NCBI GenBank assembly: GCA_023957775.1
Contig: JAMLGR010000008.1
Location: forward strand, 62,001 to 126,000
Source: Fimbriimonadaceae bacterium
GTDB lineage: Bacteria; Armatimonadota; Fimbriimonadia; Fimbriimonadales; Fimbriimonadaceae
Length of the DNA stretch: 64,000 nt
Direction: 5' to 3'
Position numbers and translations under genes: made by a program
In this document: one piece after another, positions 16,123 through 24,974 of the stretch
Numbering within the stretch: position 1 is the stretch's first letter
Layout of the letters: every line of letters begins with the position of its first letter
The notes under the pieces: generated by a model
Told to the model about the DNA's origin: nothing
What the model saw: only the letters and a program-made list of their open reading frames with translations
Database searches by the model: none

Positions 16123-17124
16123 GTGCGCGTCGCCTATCCGGCCGCCCGAGACGCGGCCGTCCTCGACGCTCTGGAGGCGTTGCTGGCGCCGGGATTGCTC
16201 CTCGACCGGGATGCCGAAGCGCCGCGGAGGTGCGCCATTCTCATCGACGGGCGGCCGGAACAGGCCGATCTCGACGCCAACGACGTGTTGAAGAGCGTGG
16301 TGATTCCGTTTGCCGGCGTGCCACGCGTGACGGCCGAGATGGTCGCCGCGAAACCGGGCGTGACCCTGCACAACCTGCACCACAACGCGCCGGAGACCGC
16401 CGAGACCGCGCTGGCGCTGTTGCTCGCCGCGGCAAGGGACACCATCCGGATGGATCGTGCGCTGCGCAACCACGACTGGCGCCCTCGCTACGAGCCGTCG
16501 CGAACCGTTCGACTCGAAGGCAAGGTCGCGCTGGTGCTGGGGTTCGGGGCGATCGGGCGGCGCATCGCTGCGAGCTGTGCGGCGCTTGGCATGGAGGTTC
16601 ACGCGGTGAGGCGGCGGTCGGGAGAGTCGGAGCCGGATGGGGCCGTTTCCGTTCACCCGGCGACCGATCTGGACGAGCTCCTGCCGCGCACCGATGCGTT
16701 GCTGATCGCCCTTCCGCACACGAACGAGACAGACGGTCTGATCGGCAAGGAGCGGTTGGCGCGGCTTCGGCCGGGAGCCATCCTAGTCAATGTCGCGCGC
16801 GCCCAGATCGTGGACGAAGAAGCGTTGTGGGAAGCGCTGTCGGGAGGCCATCTGCACTCCGCGGGGTTGGACGTGTGGTACCGATATCCCCACGCCGACG
16901 CCGCAGCGGTTCCCGGCTATTTTCACGCTCCCGCGGCGGCGGCGTCGACGCCGCCGGCGAACTACCCTTTCGAGACGCTGGACAACGTGGTGATGAGCCC
17001 TCACCGGGGCGGCACCTCGGCCGAGACCGAGACCTATCGCATCCGCGCCCTCGCGGAGCTGCTCGTGCCCGCCGCCGAAGGAAAGCCGATGGCCAACCGG
17101 ATCGATCTCGCCTTGGGCTACTGA
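16123..17124 (+). CDS. D-isomer 2-hydroxyacid dehydrogenase (NAD-binding)
   Basis: A protein of about 333 residues with the D-2-hydroxyacid dehydrogenase fold. The Rossmann motif VLGFGAIGRRIA lies near residues 137-148. VNVARAQIVDEEAL carries the catalytic Arg region, and MSPHRGGTS holds the catalytic His. The usual Glu segment is altered, reading AGLDVWYRYPHAD rather than AGLDVFExEP, and an Ala/Pro-rich insertion (FHAPAAAASTPPANYPF) follows it. Similar insertions occur in uncharacterised members, so the substrate is uncertain. GTG 16123 gives a natural N-terminus (VRVAYPAARD). TTG 16114 is possible and would overlap the DoxX stop. Confidence 0.85.
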   Translation: MRVAYPAARDAAVLDALEALLAPGLLLDRDAEAPRRCAILIDGRPEQADLDANDVLKSVVIPFAGVPRVTAEMVAAKPGVTLHNLHHNAPETAETALALLLAAARDTIRMDRALRNHDWRPRYEPSRTVRLEGKVALVLGFGAIGRRIAASCAALGMEVHAVRRRSGESEPDGAVSVHPATDLDELLPRTDALLIALPHTNETDGLIGKERLARLRPGAILVNVARAQIVDEEALWEALSGGHLHSAGLDVWYRYPHADAAAVPGYFHAPAAAASTPPANYPFETLDNVVMSPHRGGTSAETETYRIRALAELLVPAAEGKPMANRIDLALGY

Positions 17125-17396
17125 GCGGCGCCCGAAGCGACTTCCGCGCCCTCGACCAGTTTCGACAGCTTCCCGAGTTTGGCGCTGAGCGTTTGGATCT
17201 CCGCGTGGATCTGGTCGAGTTCGGCCTTGATGCGGCGGCTTTCGACGCCCGGGTCGATTCGACTCATGGGCCCAATGGGGGCTTGGCACCTCGAACACAC
17301 AATCAGGTGGTGGTTGTGCGCGTCCCCCTGCACCTCCGTATGGTGCGTCAACTGGAACGAAGTATTCCCGCAGTGCGGGCATTTGGCTTCAACCAT
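17118..17396 (-). CDS. Small zinc-ribbon protein with coiled-coil tail
   Basis: A 92-residue protein. CPHCG (residues 6-10) and CSRCQ (about 34-38) form a four-cysteine zinc ribbon, with HH and HNHH residues between. Residues about 52-85 form a charged amphipathic helix (RRIKAELDQIHAEIQTLSAKLGKL) likely to be a coiled coil. GGAGGT at optimal spacing upstream of ATG 17396 supports the start. I do not know its partner. It is convergent with the dehydrogenase and overlaps it by seven bases. Confidence 0.75.
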   Translation of the reverse strand: MVEAKCPHCGNTSFQLTHHTEVQGDAHNHHLIVCSRCQAPIGPMSRIDPGVESRRIKAELDQIHAEIQTLSAKLGKLSKLVEGAEVASGAAQ

Positions 17397-17457
17397 GCCA
17401 GGTACCTCCGAATTCCGGACTCGATACAAGGAGATACGTCTGGCGGGGCGGTGCGCG

Positions 17458-17991
17458 TTACGAGCCCTCTTTCTTCTTCGTATAGCTGCCTTCGGCCACT
17501 CGAATCGGGTCGCCCTCTTCCCGCGCCAACTGCACAAGCAGCGTGTACTTGGTCTCCGACTCCATCGTGAAGGTCAGGATCAGGTGCGAACCCTCGTCCG
17601 CGGCGGGACCCGACAGCACGAGCTTGTTTCCCTCCATCTCGCCCGCGACCATGCGCGGCGTGGAGTCGTTGGAGAAGAAGAGCACGGCGTGGTAGCGCTG
17701 GCGCGCGCGGTCCCAGCTGATCATCGCCGAATTCTCAGACGTACCGTTGGCCGACGTGACCGTCGTCTTCAACTCGAGGTAGCGTCCGCGCAACGACCAG
17801 GCGCCTTTGGATTCGCCTTTCCAAGATCGGTCCTCGCCTCCCGGAGCAAACCAGTGGCCGTCGCCGGACCAGGACCCGACCAGTTTGTCGAGCTTGAGCA
17901 TCTCGGCAGGGCGTTCGTTGAGCGCGGGCGGGTCCTGCGCGCCCGCCAGCAGCGCCGCGGCGAGCAAAGGGATCCATAGGAGCTTCGACAT
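17458..17991 (-). CDS. Secreted protein, DUF1579-like beta-sheet domain
   Basis: A 177-residue protein with a signal peptide (MSKLLWIPLLAAALLAGAQ). The mature part starts with LDKLVGSWSGDGHWFAPGG, then SLRGRYLELKTTVTSANG and later MEGNKLVLSGP. The 'l..lvGsW.g.g' opening and the long/short strand pattern are like DUF1579 or lipocalin-like proteins that may bind small hydrophobic ligands. This is a resemblance, not an assignment. The C-terminus is Lys-rich (SYTKKKEGS). It is transcribed in the same direction as its neighbours, but the 97-base gap upstream suggests its own promoter. Confidence 0.7.
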   Translation of the reverse strand: MSKLLWIPLLAAALLAGAQDPPALNERPAEMLKLDKLVGSWSGDGHWFAPGGEDRSWKGESKGAWSLRGRYLELKTTVTSANGTSENSAMISWDRARQRYHAVLFFSNDSTPRMVAGEMEGNKLVLSGPAADEGSHLILTFTMESETKYTLLVQLAREEGDPIRVAEGSYTKKKEGS

Positions 17992-18088
17992 GGCAATCAC
18001 CCAAACCTGGGGGAGTCGCGTTCCTCTCCCCCTTGTAGCAGGGACGTGTTGAACGATGGGTTCGTTTCGTGGCGTGCCGCTGGGTGTG

Positions 18089-19624
18089 TCAGCGCCCTTT
18101 GAGAAACGAGCCGAGAATGCCCCGGACGATCTGCGTGCCGAGCTGTCGGCCCGCACCGGTGATCGCGCTGCGCGCCGCCGATTCGATCATCCCCACGGGG
18201 CTGTTCTTGCGGGCGCGCGCGGCCTCGCGCGCCTGCCTCTCGGCTTCGCGTTGGAGCCGGACGCGCTCCTTCTCGTCGGCCACGGCTTGTTTCTGTGCCA
18301 GTACCGCCGCTTCGGCCTCGGCCTGCGCCTGGGCGTTCTTCGCGGCCCGCGCTTGGAGCAGCTCGAACGCCGACTCGCGGTCCTGCACCTGGTCGTACAG
18401 GCCGCGAACCGGGCTGCCCGCCATCACGGACATGCGCTCGTTCAGGTCGATCGGGCCCATTCGAGAACGGGGCGGTCGGATAAGGGTGCGCTCGACGATT
18501 CCCGGCGCACCCTTCTCGCCGAGCAGCGAAACGAGCGCTTCGCCCACTCCGAGCTGGGTGATCGCCTCCTCCGTCTTGAAGCCGGGGTTCGGGCGGAATG
18601 TCTCGGCGCTGGCGCGAACGGCCTTTTGGTCCTTGGGGGTGAAGGCCCGGAGCGCGTGCTGGATGCGGTTGCCGAGCTGCCCGAGCACGGCGTCGGGAAT
18701 GTCGATCGGGTTCTGGGTCACGAAGAAAACCCCGACCCCTTTGGATCGAATGAGCTTGACGACCTGTTCGATCTTGTCGACCAGCGCTTTGGGTGCGTCC
18801 TCGAAGAGGAGGTGGGCTTCGTCGAAGAAGAAGACGAGCTTTGGCTTGTCGGGATCGCCCACTTCGGGCAGGTCTTCGAACAGCTCGGAGAGCAGCCACA
18901 GGAGAAACGTCGAGTACAGCCGGGGACTTTGCATGAGCTTGTCCGCGGCGAGGATCGAGACGATCCCTTTGCCCGAGGGGTCGAGGCGCATGAAGTCGAT
19001 GAGGTTCAGGGCGGGTTCGCCGAAGAACTGGTCGCCCCCTTGCTGCTCGAGCACCAGAAGGCTGCGCTGGATCGCGCCGACGGAGGCCGCGGCCACGTTA
19101 CCGTAGGTCGCGGACAGTTCGGTGGCACGCTCACTCACCATCGCAAGCATCGAACGCAGATCCTTGAGGTCGAGCAGCAGAAGGCCTTCATCGTCCGCGA
19201 GCTTGAAGACGATGTTCAGCACGCCCTCTTGCGTGTCGTTGAGCTCGAGCAGCCGGGACAGCAGCAGCGGTCCCATCTCGGAGACCGTCGTCCGGATCGG
19301 GTGGCCCTTCTCGCCGAAGAGGTCCCAGAAAACGGTGGGGAATGCGGTCGGGGCGTAGTCGGCCAAGCCGATCTTGGCCGCGCGCTCGTCGAGTTTGGGA
19401 TTGCCTCCTCCGGGAACGGCCAATCCGGAGAGGTCGCCCTTGACGTCGGCGAGGAATACAGGCACGCCGATGGCGGACAGCCCCTCCGCGAGAATCTGGA
19501 GCGTCACGGTCTTGCCCGTACCGGTCGCGCCCGCGATCAAGCCGTGGCGGTTCGCGAACTTGGGGAGGAGGTAGAGCTGGTTCTCCCCTTTGCCGACGTA
19601 GATTCCTGGGCCATCCATCGCCAA
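18089..19624 (-). CDS. HerA-like P-loop ATPase (DUF853/YjgR family)
   Basis: A 511-residue ATPase of the HerA/FtsK superfamily. Walker A GATGTGKT is at residues about 33-40, and Walker B FFFDEAHLLF at about 267-276. Conserved VFLADVKGDLSGLA and FFVTQNPIDIPDAVLGQLGNRIQHALRAFTPKDQ match the YjgR family. The C-terminal 100 residues are an Arg/Ala/Gln-rich coiled coil (QAEAEAAVLAQKQAVADEKE) ending in a short amphipathic segment. The family is poorly characterised, and DNA translocation is presumed from HerA. The start could also be ATG 19618. It lies just downstream of rdgB on the same strand. Confidence 0.9.
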   Translation of the reverse strand: MAMDGPGIYVGKGENQLYLLPKFANRHGLIAGATGTGKTVTLQILAEGLSAIGVPVFLADVKGDLSGLAVPGGGNPKLDERAAKIGLADYAPTAFPTVFWDLFGEKGHPIRTTVSEMGPLLLSRLLELNDTQEGVLNIVFKLADDEGLLLLDLKDLRSMLAMVSERATELSATYGNVAAASVGAIQRSLLVLEQQGGDQFFGEPALNLIDFMRLDPSGKGIVSILAADKLMQSPRLYSTFLLWLLSELFEDLPEVGDPDKPKLVFFFDEAHLLFEDAPKALVDKIEQVVKLIRSKGVGVFFVTQNPIDIPDAVLGQLGNRIQHALRAFTPKDQKAVRASAETFRPNPGFKTEEAITQLGVGEALVSLLGEKGAPGIVERTLIRPPRSRMGPIDLNERMSVMAGSPVRGLYDQVQDRESAFELLQARAAKNAQAQAEAEAAVLAQKQAVADEKERVRLQREAERQAREAARARKNSPVGMIESAARSAITGAGRQLGTQIVRGILGSFLKGR

Positions 19625-19646
19625 GGATCGTACCCCGGGGCTCCTG

Positions 19647-20258
19647 CTACGGGGAGGTAGGGGGCAGCAGCTCTTCCAGGCGTTGGGACAGCGCTCGGAG
19701 CACTTTCCCCCGGTGCGACACGGCGTGCTTCTCCTCCGGCGTCAGTTCGGCCATGTGCCGCCCCGCGTCGACGGCGAAGAAGATCGGGTCGTAGCCGAAA
19801 CCTCCCCGCCCGGCGGGCGCTTCGGCGATGCGGCCCTCGCACGTCGCTTCGAGCGTTTCGCACAAGCCCCCGGGCCTGGCCAGCGCGACGCAGCATCGGA
19901 ACCGCGCGCCGCGCCGATCTTCGGGCACATCGCGCAGGAGCTCGAGGATGCGGGCCATCTTGGTGGGAAAGTCGGTGTCCGCCCCCTCGAAGCGTTTCGA
20001 GTGGAGGCCGGGGGCGCCGTCGAGCGCATCGATCTCCAGGCCCGCGTCGTCCGCGACGCACCACTCGCCCGTGGCTTCGACGGCGCTGAGGGCCTTGATC
20101 GTCGCGTTCTCGGCGTAGGTCGTGCCGGTCTCCTCGGGTTCGGGGGCCTCGGGGTATGCCGAGAGATCGCGAATCTCCAGCGCGGGGAACCGCTCCTGCA
20201 GGATCTGGCGCATTTCACCGGCCTTCTTGGCGTTGTGCGTGGCGATGACGAGTCGCAT
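19647..20258 (-). CDS. rdgB: XTP/dITP diphosphatase (non-canonical purine NTP pyrophosphatase)
   Basis: A 203-residue enzyme that hydrolyses dITP, XTP and similar damaged nucleotides to monophosphates, keeping them out of DNA and RNA. The family signature IATHNAKKAGEM opens the protein. DDAGLEIDALDGAPGLHSKRF and GGFGYDPIFF are the conserved active-site segments, and AVSHRGKVLRAL closes it. Length is standard. It follows rph by six bases, a pairing common in many bacteria, so both are probably cotranscribed. Confidence 0.97.
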   Translation of the reverse strand: MRLVIATHNAKKAGEMRQILQERFPALEIRDLSAYPEAPEPEETGTTYAENATIKALSAVEATGEWCVADDAGLEIDALDGAPGLHSKRFEGADTDFPTKMARILELLRDVPEDRRGARFRCCVALARPGGLCETLEATCEGRIAEAPAGRGGFGYDPIFFAVDAGRHMAELTPEEKHAVSHRGKVLRALSQRLEELLPPTSP

Positions 20259-20264
20259 GTCCGC

Positions 20265-20975
20265 TCAGATCTCGAGGGCGGCTTTTTGCGCGAGCACGAG
20301 TTCGTCGATTCCCTTCTTGGCGAGTTTGAGCATTTTGCCGAGGGTGTCGGCGCCGAACGGGTCCAGTTCGGCGGTGCCCTGGATCTCGACGAACTTGCCC
20401 GACTCGGTCATCACGACGTTCATGTCCGTGTGGGCCGTGCTGTCCTCGTCGTAGTTCAAGTCGAGGAAGGCCTCGCCGCCGACGATGCCGACGCTCACCG
20501 CGGCCATGGGCTCGCGCAGCAGCACCCGGCGGATCATCCGGCGCTCGACCATCCACCGCATCGCGTCGTAGACCGCGACGTACGCCGCGGTGATCGACGC
20601 GGTGCGCGTGCCGCCGTCCGCGCGCAGGGCGTCGCAGTCCACGGTGATCGTGCGTTCGCCCATGGAGTCCAGGTCCGCCACGGAACGAAGCGCGCGGCCG
20701 ATGAGCCGCTGGATCTCCATCGATCGGCCATTGGGCCGTTGCCCGTCGCGCTGGTTGCGCTGCCGTCCGGAACGGGGAAGCATCGCGTACTCGGCGGTGA
20801 GCCAGCCCTTGCCCGAGTTCTTGAGGAAGGGCGGGACCCGATCCTCGACGGTGGCGGTGACGTGCATGTGCGTCTCACCCATCTTGATGAGACACGACCC
20901 CTCGGCGTGCGGCGAGAATCCTCGCTCGAGGGTGAATGGGCGGAGTTCGTCGGGCTGGCGGCCGTCTTTGCGCAT
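20265..20975 (-). CDS. rph: Ribonuclease PH
   Basis: A 236-residue phosphorolytic 3'-5' exoribonuclease that trims tRNA 3' ends. It begins RKDGRQPDELRPF and carries GWLTAEYAMLPRSGRQRNQRD, the phosphate- and RNA-binding segment, then IQRLIGRALRSV and TVDCDALRADGGTRTASITAAYVA, all diagnostic. The C-terminal FVEIQGTAELDPF is also conserved. It is first in the rph-rdgB pair. A hairpin repeat lies in the 130 bases upstream. Confidence 0.97.
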   Translation of the reverse strand: MRKDGRQPDELRPFTLERGFSPHAEGSCLIKMGETHMHVTATVEDRVPPFLKNSGKGWLTAEYAMLPRSGRQRNQRDGQRPNGRSMEIQRLIGRALRSVADLDSMGERTITVDCDALRADGGTRTASITAAYVAVYDAMRWMVERRMIRRVLLREPMAAVSVGIVGGEAFLDLNYDEDSTAHTDMNVVMTESGKFVEIQGTAELDPFGADTLGKMLKLAKKGIDELVLAQKAALEI

Positions 20976-21041
20976 CCGCGGAGTCTACCAGTGAGCTGGC
21001 TAGGCGGGCATGCGAGCGGAGACGCTTGGCCCCCACCTTGA

Positions 21042-21070
21042 ACACGCCCGTCCAGCGGGCGTGGCACCCG
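21042..21070 (-). repeat. Dispersed hairpin repeat (REP-like), copy 2
   Basis: The inverse-orientation copy. Arms CACGCCCG (21043-21050) and CGGGCGTG (21056-21063) with loop TCCAG, then GCACCC. It lies after the stop of the small minus-strand ORF at 21107 and before rph, so it is again on the 3' side of a gene. Confidence 0.85.
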
Positions 21071-21106
21071 GGGGTTGTCGCCACGGTCTTGCATCAGCCG
21101 CCGCAG

Positions 21107-21274
21107 CTAGGCGGCGGGGCAGTCTCCGGCGGAGCGCAGGGCGCGGGCCAGCTTCTCGAGGGCCATGCGGAACGAGTCGTCGTCGGGCTCCTCGCTGCGC
21201 ATGCACCGCGACAGGAGTTCCCACGCTTCGTCGCGGCTCAGATCGAGCCGGATCATCTCGTTGCGGCTGTCCAC
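21107..21274 (-). CDS. Small hypothetical protein (55 residues)
   Basis: A 55-codon frame from GTG 21274 (49 from ATG 21256). The composition is acidic and helical: NEMIRLDLSRDEAWELLSRC..., then FRMALEKLARALRSAGDCPAA. A GACAAT hexamer at 21281-21286 (minus strand) sits seven bases before GTG 21274, the short-leader layout seen before many genes here. Codon use and amphipathic pattern look real. It contains two cysteines and no recognisable domain. Confidence 0.5.
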   Translation of the reverse strand: MDSRNEMIRLDLSRDEAWELLSRCMRSEEPDDDSFRMALEKLARALRSAGDCPAA

Positions 21275-21449
21275 GAATGGAATTGTCGGAACTTTTCGTA
21301 ACCCTCTGCACGCAGAATCCGTCAGAACCTATAGAGAGTGGCCATGGAGGGCCCGAAAATCTGGAAGGGAAGGGTCGCTGCAGCAGCTTCTTTCCTTCGT
21401 TCAAGGGCCCCCCACGAGCGATTTTCGGTATCGCACCGCCTTTATGGCG

Positions 21450-21455
21450 CACAAT
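21450..21455 (+). promoter_or_regulatory. Putative -10 (CACAAT) of the large outer-membrane gene
   Basis: CACAAT lies 12 bases before ATG 21468, and GGGAAG at 21462-21467 abuts the start codon. The upstream in-frame ATG 21444 would overlap this element, which supports 21468 as the true start. Confidence 0.4.
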
Positions 21456-21467
21456 ACAGTTGGGAAG

Positions 21468-24400
21468 ATGGCTCTACGATTCTGGACGGGAACGATAACG
21501 GCGACGCTGATGGCGTATCCGCTCGTGGCTGCGGCGCAGTCCCCGTTCAACGTGACTCCCGACGACTCCAAGCCCGGAGTCGAGTTGGGCGGAGAGTTCA
21601 CCACCGATCTGATCACCCTGCGGGCGTCCGGGCCCGGGGTTCCGTTGCGCTTCGGCGGGGTGATTCCCAACACCGAGCGGCTTCTCTTCGACGGACAGGT
21701 CCTCCGCAAAGGGGTCGACTACTCGATCGATTACGCCGCAGGCGTCGTGTATCTCATGCGCGCCCAGAAGGCGGGCCAGACGCTCAGTGTGACCTACCGC
21801 CACGAGGCAGGACGGGTGGCGTCGACCTCGACCTCGTCCAAAGGCTTCGCCGGCATGAAATACGACCTGGTGCCCGGAGGTGTCCAAGCCGTGCTGGGGT
21901 TGGGAATGACCGAGCGGCGGGCCGACGGCAGCGTCCTGACCACCAACCAGTACGGACTGAACAATGCGTTCAAGTTTGGGTCCGGAAGCTTGAAGGGACT
22001 GTTCTTGATCGGCGAGAAGGAGCAATCGAACGCGCAATCCCTCTACGAGTATCAGGGTGTGAAGCAGAGCACCGACGTCGGACGCTCGCAGTTCCTGATG
22101 CAGAACCTGCAGACGAAGCTCGGGGGCGGGACGTTCGAGGTCGGCTACCAGGACATTTCCAAGAACTTCTCCGCGTTCGGCGCGGTCGCCGATGCCGGCT
22201 ACGACGCGAAGGTCGTCGATCAGCTGCAAAAGGAGCGCGGCCTGACGCGCACGTCCCTTTCGATGAAGGACGTCGGGCTCGGGTCTGGCGTGAAGATCAG
22301 CAACGGCTTCCGATCGGTCGAAGACGACGGCGCGTCGATCGACTGGCAGAATTTTGGTGTGCAGACCGGGGGGCTCAGCCTCAGCTACGATTCGCAGAGC
22401 GTGGACGCCGGGTTCAAGCGGTTCAAGGATCTGGGAGAGGCCGACCGCGACCAGTTGAAGAAGGAAGCGGGGATGACCCGCAAGAACTTCGCGGGTTCGT
22501 ACAAGTCCAGCCTGGCCTCCATGAACTTTGCGGAGAACCGCATCGAGGACCCCGATGGCAACGCGATCGTGCGGCGCACCGTCGGGTTGGACGCGGGGAA
22601 ATTCAAGTTCAACCTCGGTCAGCAGGAGGTCGAGCGGGAGTTCAACCGGATCAACAGCCTGTTCGCTCAGGAGAAGCAGCAGTTCGGGCCGGAGCTCGGC
22701 CTGAAGCGGCAGTGGATGTCGGTGGAAGCGGAGATGTTCCGCGGGTCGCCCATCAAGTTCGCGACCCAGACCGTCGACTCCGACACCGGCGCGTTCAAGA
22801 GCAGCGATATCGACGTCAAGGGCAGCGGATGGAGCCTCCAGCACGCGGTGCGCGACGTCGACCCCGGGTTTGGGTCGCTGGGAGCCTTGCCCGCCTCGGA
22901 GATCCAGGAGCACATCGACACGATCGCCAACATGTACGACAAGGGCGCCAAGGTCAATCCCAACGAGCGCAACCAGTTCATCCGGCTTTCGGGAATCGAG
23001 CGGTCCTTCACCCGGGTGTCCGGGCAACCCTTCAAGAACTGGAACGCCACGTTCGATACGATGGAGCTCAAAGGGCAGCAGGACGACGCGACGGTGCGCT
23101 CGTTCGCGCTCGGAGGCAAGGACTTCCAGGCGAACTACCGCTCGATGTCGATCGGCCAGCAGTTCTCGGAACTGGGCTCGCTGATGAACTTCGAGAAGCA
23201 GCGCCTGGGCTTGATCGCCGGGTTGGACCGCACGGACTTCGGGCTCAACTTCAAGGTCGGCGGGACTGCGGTCGCCGCGAGCCAGATGAAGGCCGAGACG
23301 CCGGACGGCGGCGCCAGCCGAAACGTGGTCACGCTCAACGGCAAGGGCTTGGACGTTTCCGTGACCCAGCGCAGCGTGGATCCCGGGTTCTCCAACGTCA
23401 ACCAACTCATCGATCCCGAGAAAGACCTGCTCAACGCGATCAAGGGGTTCGACCAGCGAGACATCAAGGCGAAGTGGCAGATTCTTCCGAACCTGCAACT
23501 CGAAGCCCTCTGGTACGACTCGAGCAGCGATTCGCTGGATCAGGACCGGATGATGCGCAATACGGCGCTCAGCTACAAGCTCGATCCGCTGACGCAGTTC
23601 GACTACGTGAAGCAGGCGGATCGACAGGCCGACCCGCTCAAGGTCCTTTTCTCCAACGTGACCGAGCGGTTCAGCGTCTCCCGCAACTTTGGCCGATATG
23701 GAACGCTTCGCTACCTGAGCGAGACGCGCGAGTTCGACGGGTTGCTCGCCAACTTGCCCGACTCGACGAAGCAGTACCTCGCCTACGAGACGAAGCTGGA
23801 TCCCAAGACGTCGCTCAAGACCGAACAGACCGTCACCCAGTTCGACAACGGCGACCACGAGAACATCAGCGCGAACACCGTCAGCACCGAGGTCGCCAAG
23901 GGCGCCGGCGTCAGCGTATCCCAGGTCAACGTGGATCGCACCGGTCAGGATCATGACGAGACGAAACGGAACTATGGATTCTGGGTCGACCTTGGAGGCG
24001 GCGTCCGCTTCAGCTACGGTTACGCCCGACACCTCAACGGGGACCAGAACGGCACGCAGCAGAAGCAGATCGGCATGACGCCTGGAACGATCGGTGGATT
24101 GCAGGTCGGAAGTGCGACCTACAACGAGAACCGATGGGACGACACCCGCACCCAGTCCGTCGGAAACGTCCAGCTTTCCACGGCCAAACCTCTTACGCTC
24201 GGATTCCTGTCGGACGTTAAGTTCAACTTTGGAATCGATACGTCTTCGGACCGATCCAAGTGGCTGAAGGAGAACCGCCTAATCAACTTCACGGGGAAGA
24301 TCGGAGCGAACTCGGTCGGGTACGAGTACAAGTCCCAGATGCACCCCACGGGGTACCGGGGCATCGACCGGATGTTCTCCTTCTCAACGGACCAGAACGA

Positions 24401-24941
24401 GAAGCTTCCTTTCCGCGCCAGCATGAAGTACAAGCTGCGCACGCTTCCCTGGGACGAGCAGGTCATGATCCGCGATTACAGCCTGACGGCTCGACCCGCT
24501 AAGAACGTCGAGCTCACGCACCAGCTTCTCACCAATCCCGAGGTGGCCAAGGGCGACTCGATCCTCGGCTCGATCACCCAAGCTTCGCGGGTCAATCGAT
24601 GGAAGCTCGACGTGAAGCAAAACGCCGACCTCACGATTGGCGGAAGCTGGGACGAGCTGATCAACGACCAGAACAACACCATGGTGCGCACCGGCGGCCT
24701 CAACCTCACGCTTTTCGGATCGACGGGCTCGCCGCTCCAGCTCTTCTTCGGTGTCGAAGAGAGCGACAAGGGTGGAAGCCGAAGTACGATCAACCGCTAT
24801 CACATTCGGTTCGACCAGCACCCCGGTCCGAACCAGACGTTCAGCTTCTTCGCAGGAAACGTGAGCTACCAGAAGACGGTGGCCGACGGCCTGAACAAAG
24901 ACAACTGGACGATTCGGATGGACTATCAGATCCGGTTCTAA
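21468..24941 (+). CDS. Large modular secreted protein, probable outer-membrane beta-barrel
   Basis: A 1157-residue protein with a signal peptide (about residues 1-24, ending LVAAAQS). Residues about 30-130 form a beta-rich N-terminal domain (GVELGGEFTTDLITLRASG, then YSIDYAAGVVYLMRAQKAG). From about 150 to 720 there are five or six imperfect modules of roughly 75-100 residues. Each starts near a motif like SVDAGFKRFKDLG, DVDPGFGSLGAL or SVDPGFSNVNQL, followed by a KE/GL helix and beta strands. The last third is amphipathic beta strands ending IRMDYQIRF, with the terminal Phe typical of barrel proteins. I do not recognise a named family. It is the largest gene in the window and stands alone. 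Confidence 0.75.
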   Translation: MALRFWTGTITATLMAYPLVAAAQSPFNVTPDDSKPGVELGGEFTTDLITLRASGPGVPLRFGGVIPNTERLLFDGQVLRKGVDYSIDYAAGVVYLMRAQKAGQTLSVTYRHEAGRVASTSTSSKGFAGMKYDLVPGGVQAVLGLGMTERRADGSVLTTNQYGLNNAFKFGSGSLKGLFLIGEKEQSNAQSLYEYQGVKQSTDVGRSQFLMQNLQTKLGGGTFEVGYQDISKNFSAFGAVADAGYDAKVVDQLQKERGLTRTSLSMKDVGLGSGVKISNGFRSVEDDGASIDWQNFGVQTGGLSLSYDSQSVDAGFKRFKDLGEADRDQLKKEAGMTRKNFAGSYKSSLASMNFAENRIEDPDGNAIVRRTVGLDAGKFKFNLGQQEVEREFNRINSLFAQEKQQFGPELGLKRQWMSVEAEMFRGSPIKFATQTVDSDTGAFKSSDIDVKGSGWSLQHAVRDVDPGFGSLGALPASEIQEHIDTIANMYDKGAKVNPNERNQFIRLSGIERSFTRVSGQPFKNWNATFDTMELKGQQDDATVRSFALGGKDFQANYRSMSIGQQFSELGSLMNFEKQRLGLIAGLDRTDFGLNFKVGGTAVAASQMKAETPDGGASRNVVTLNGKGLDVSVTQRSVDPGFSNVNQLIDPEKDLLNAIKGFDQRDIKAKWQILPNLQLEALWYDSSSDSLDQDRMMRNTALSYKLDPLTQFDYVKQADRQADPLKVLFSNVTERFSVSRNFGRYGTLRYLSETREFDGLLANLPDSTKQYLAYETKLDPKTSLKTEQTVTQFDNGDHENISANTVSTEVAKGAGVSVSQVNVDRTGQDHDETKRNYGFWVDLGGGVRFSYGYARHLNGDQNGTQQKQIGMTPGTIGGLQVGSATYNENRWDDTRTQSVGNVQLSTAKPLTLGFLSDVKFNFGIDTSSDRSKWLKENRLINFTGKIGANSVGYEYKSQMHPTGYRGIDRMFSFSTDQNEKLPFRASMKYKLRTLPWDEQVMIRDYSLTARPAKNVELTHQLLTNPEVAKGDSILGSITQASRVNRWKLDVKQNADLTIGGSWDELINDQNNTMVRTGGLNLTLFGSTGSPLQLFFGVEESDKGGSRSTINRYHIRFDQHPGPNQTFSFFAGNVSYQKTVADGLNKDNWTIRMDYQIRF

Positions 24942-24974
24942 CCGGCGCCTCGGCCATCCAGGTAAACCTCACGC

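Noticed and set aside
18056-19660. 534-codon plus-strand ORF opposite the HerA-like ATPase
   Set aside because: Walker motifs on the minus strand are clear, and the plus frame is shadow.
21474-24032. 852-codon minus-strand ORF opposite the large outer-membrane gene
   Set aside because: The plus frame has a signal peptide, repeated modules and a Phe-terminal strand. The minus frame is only an open complement.
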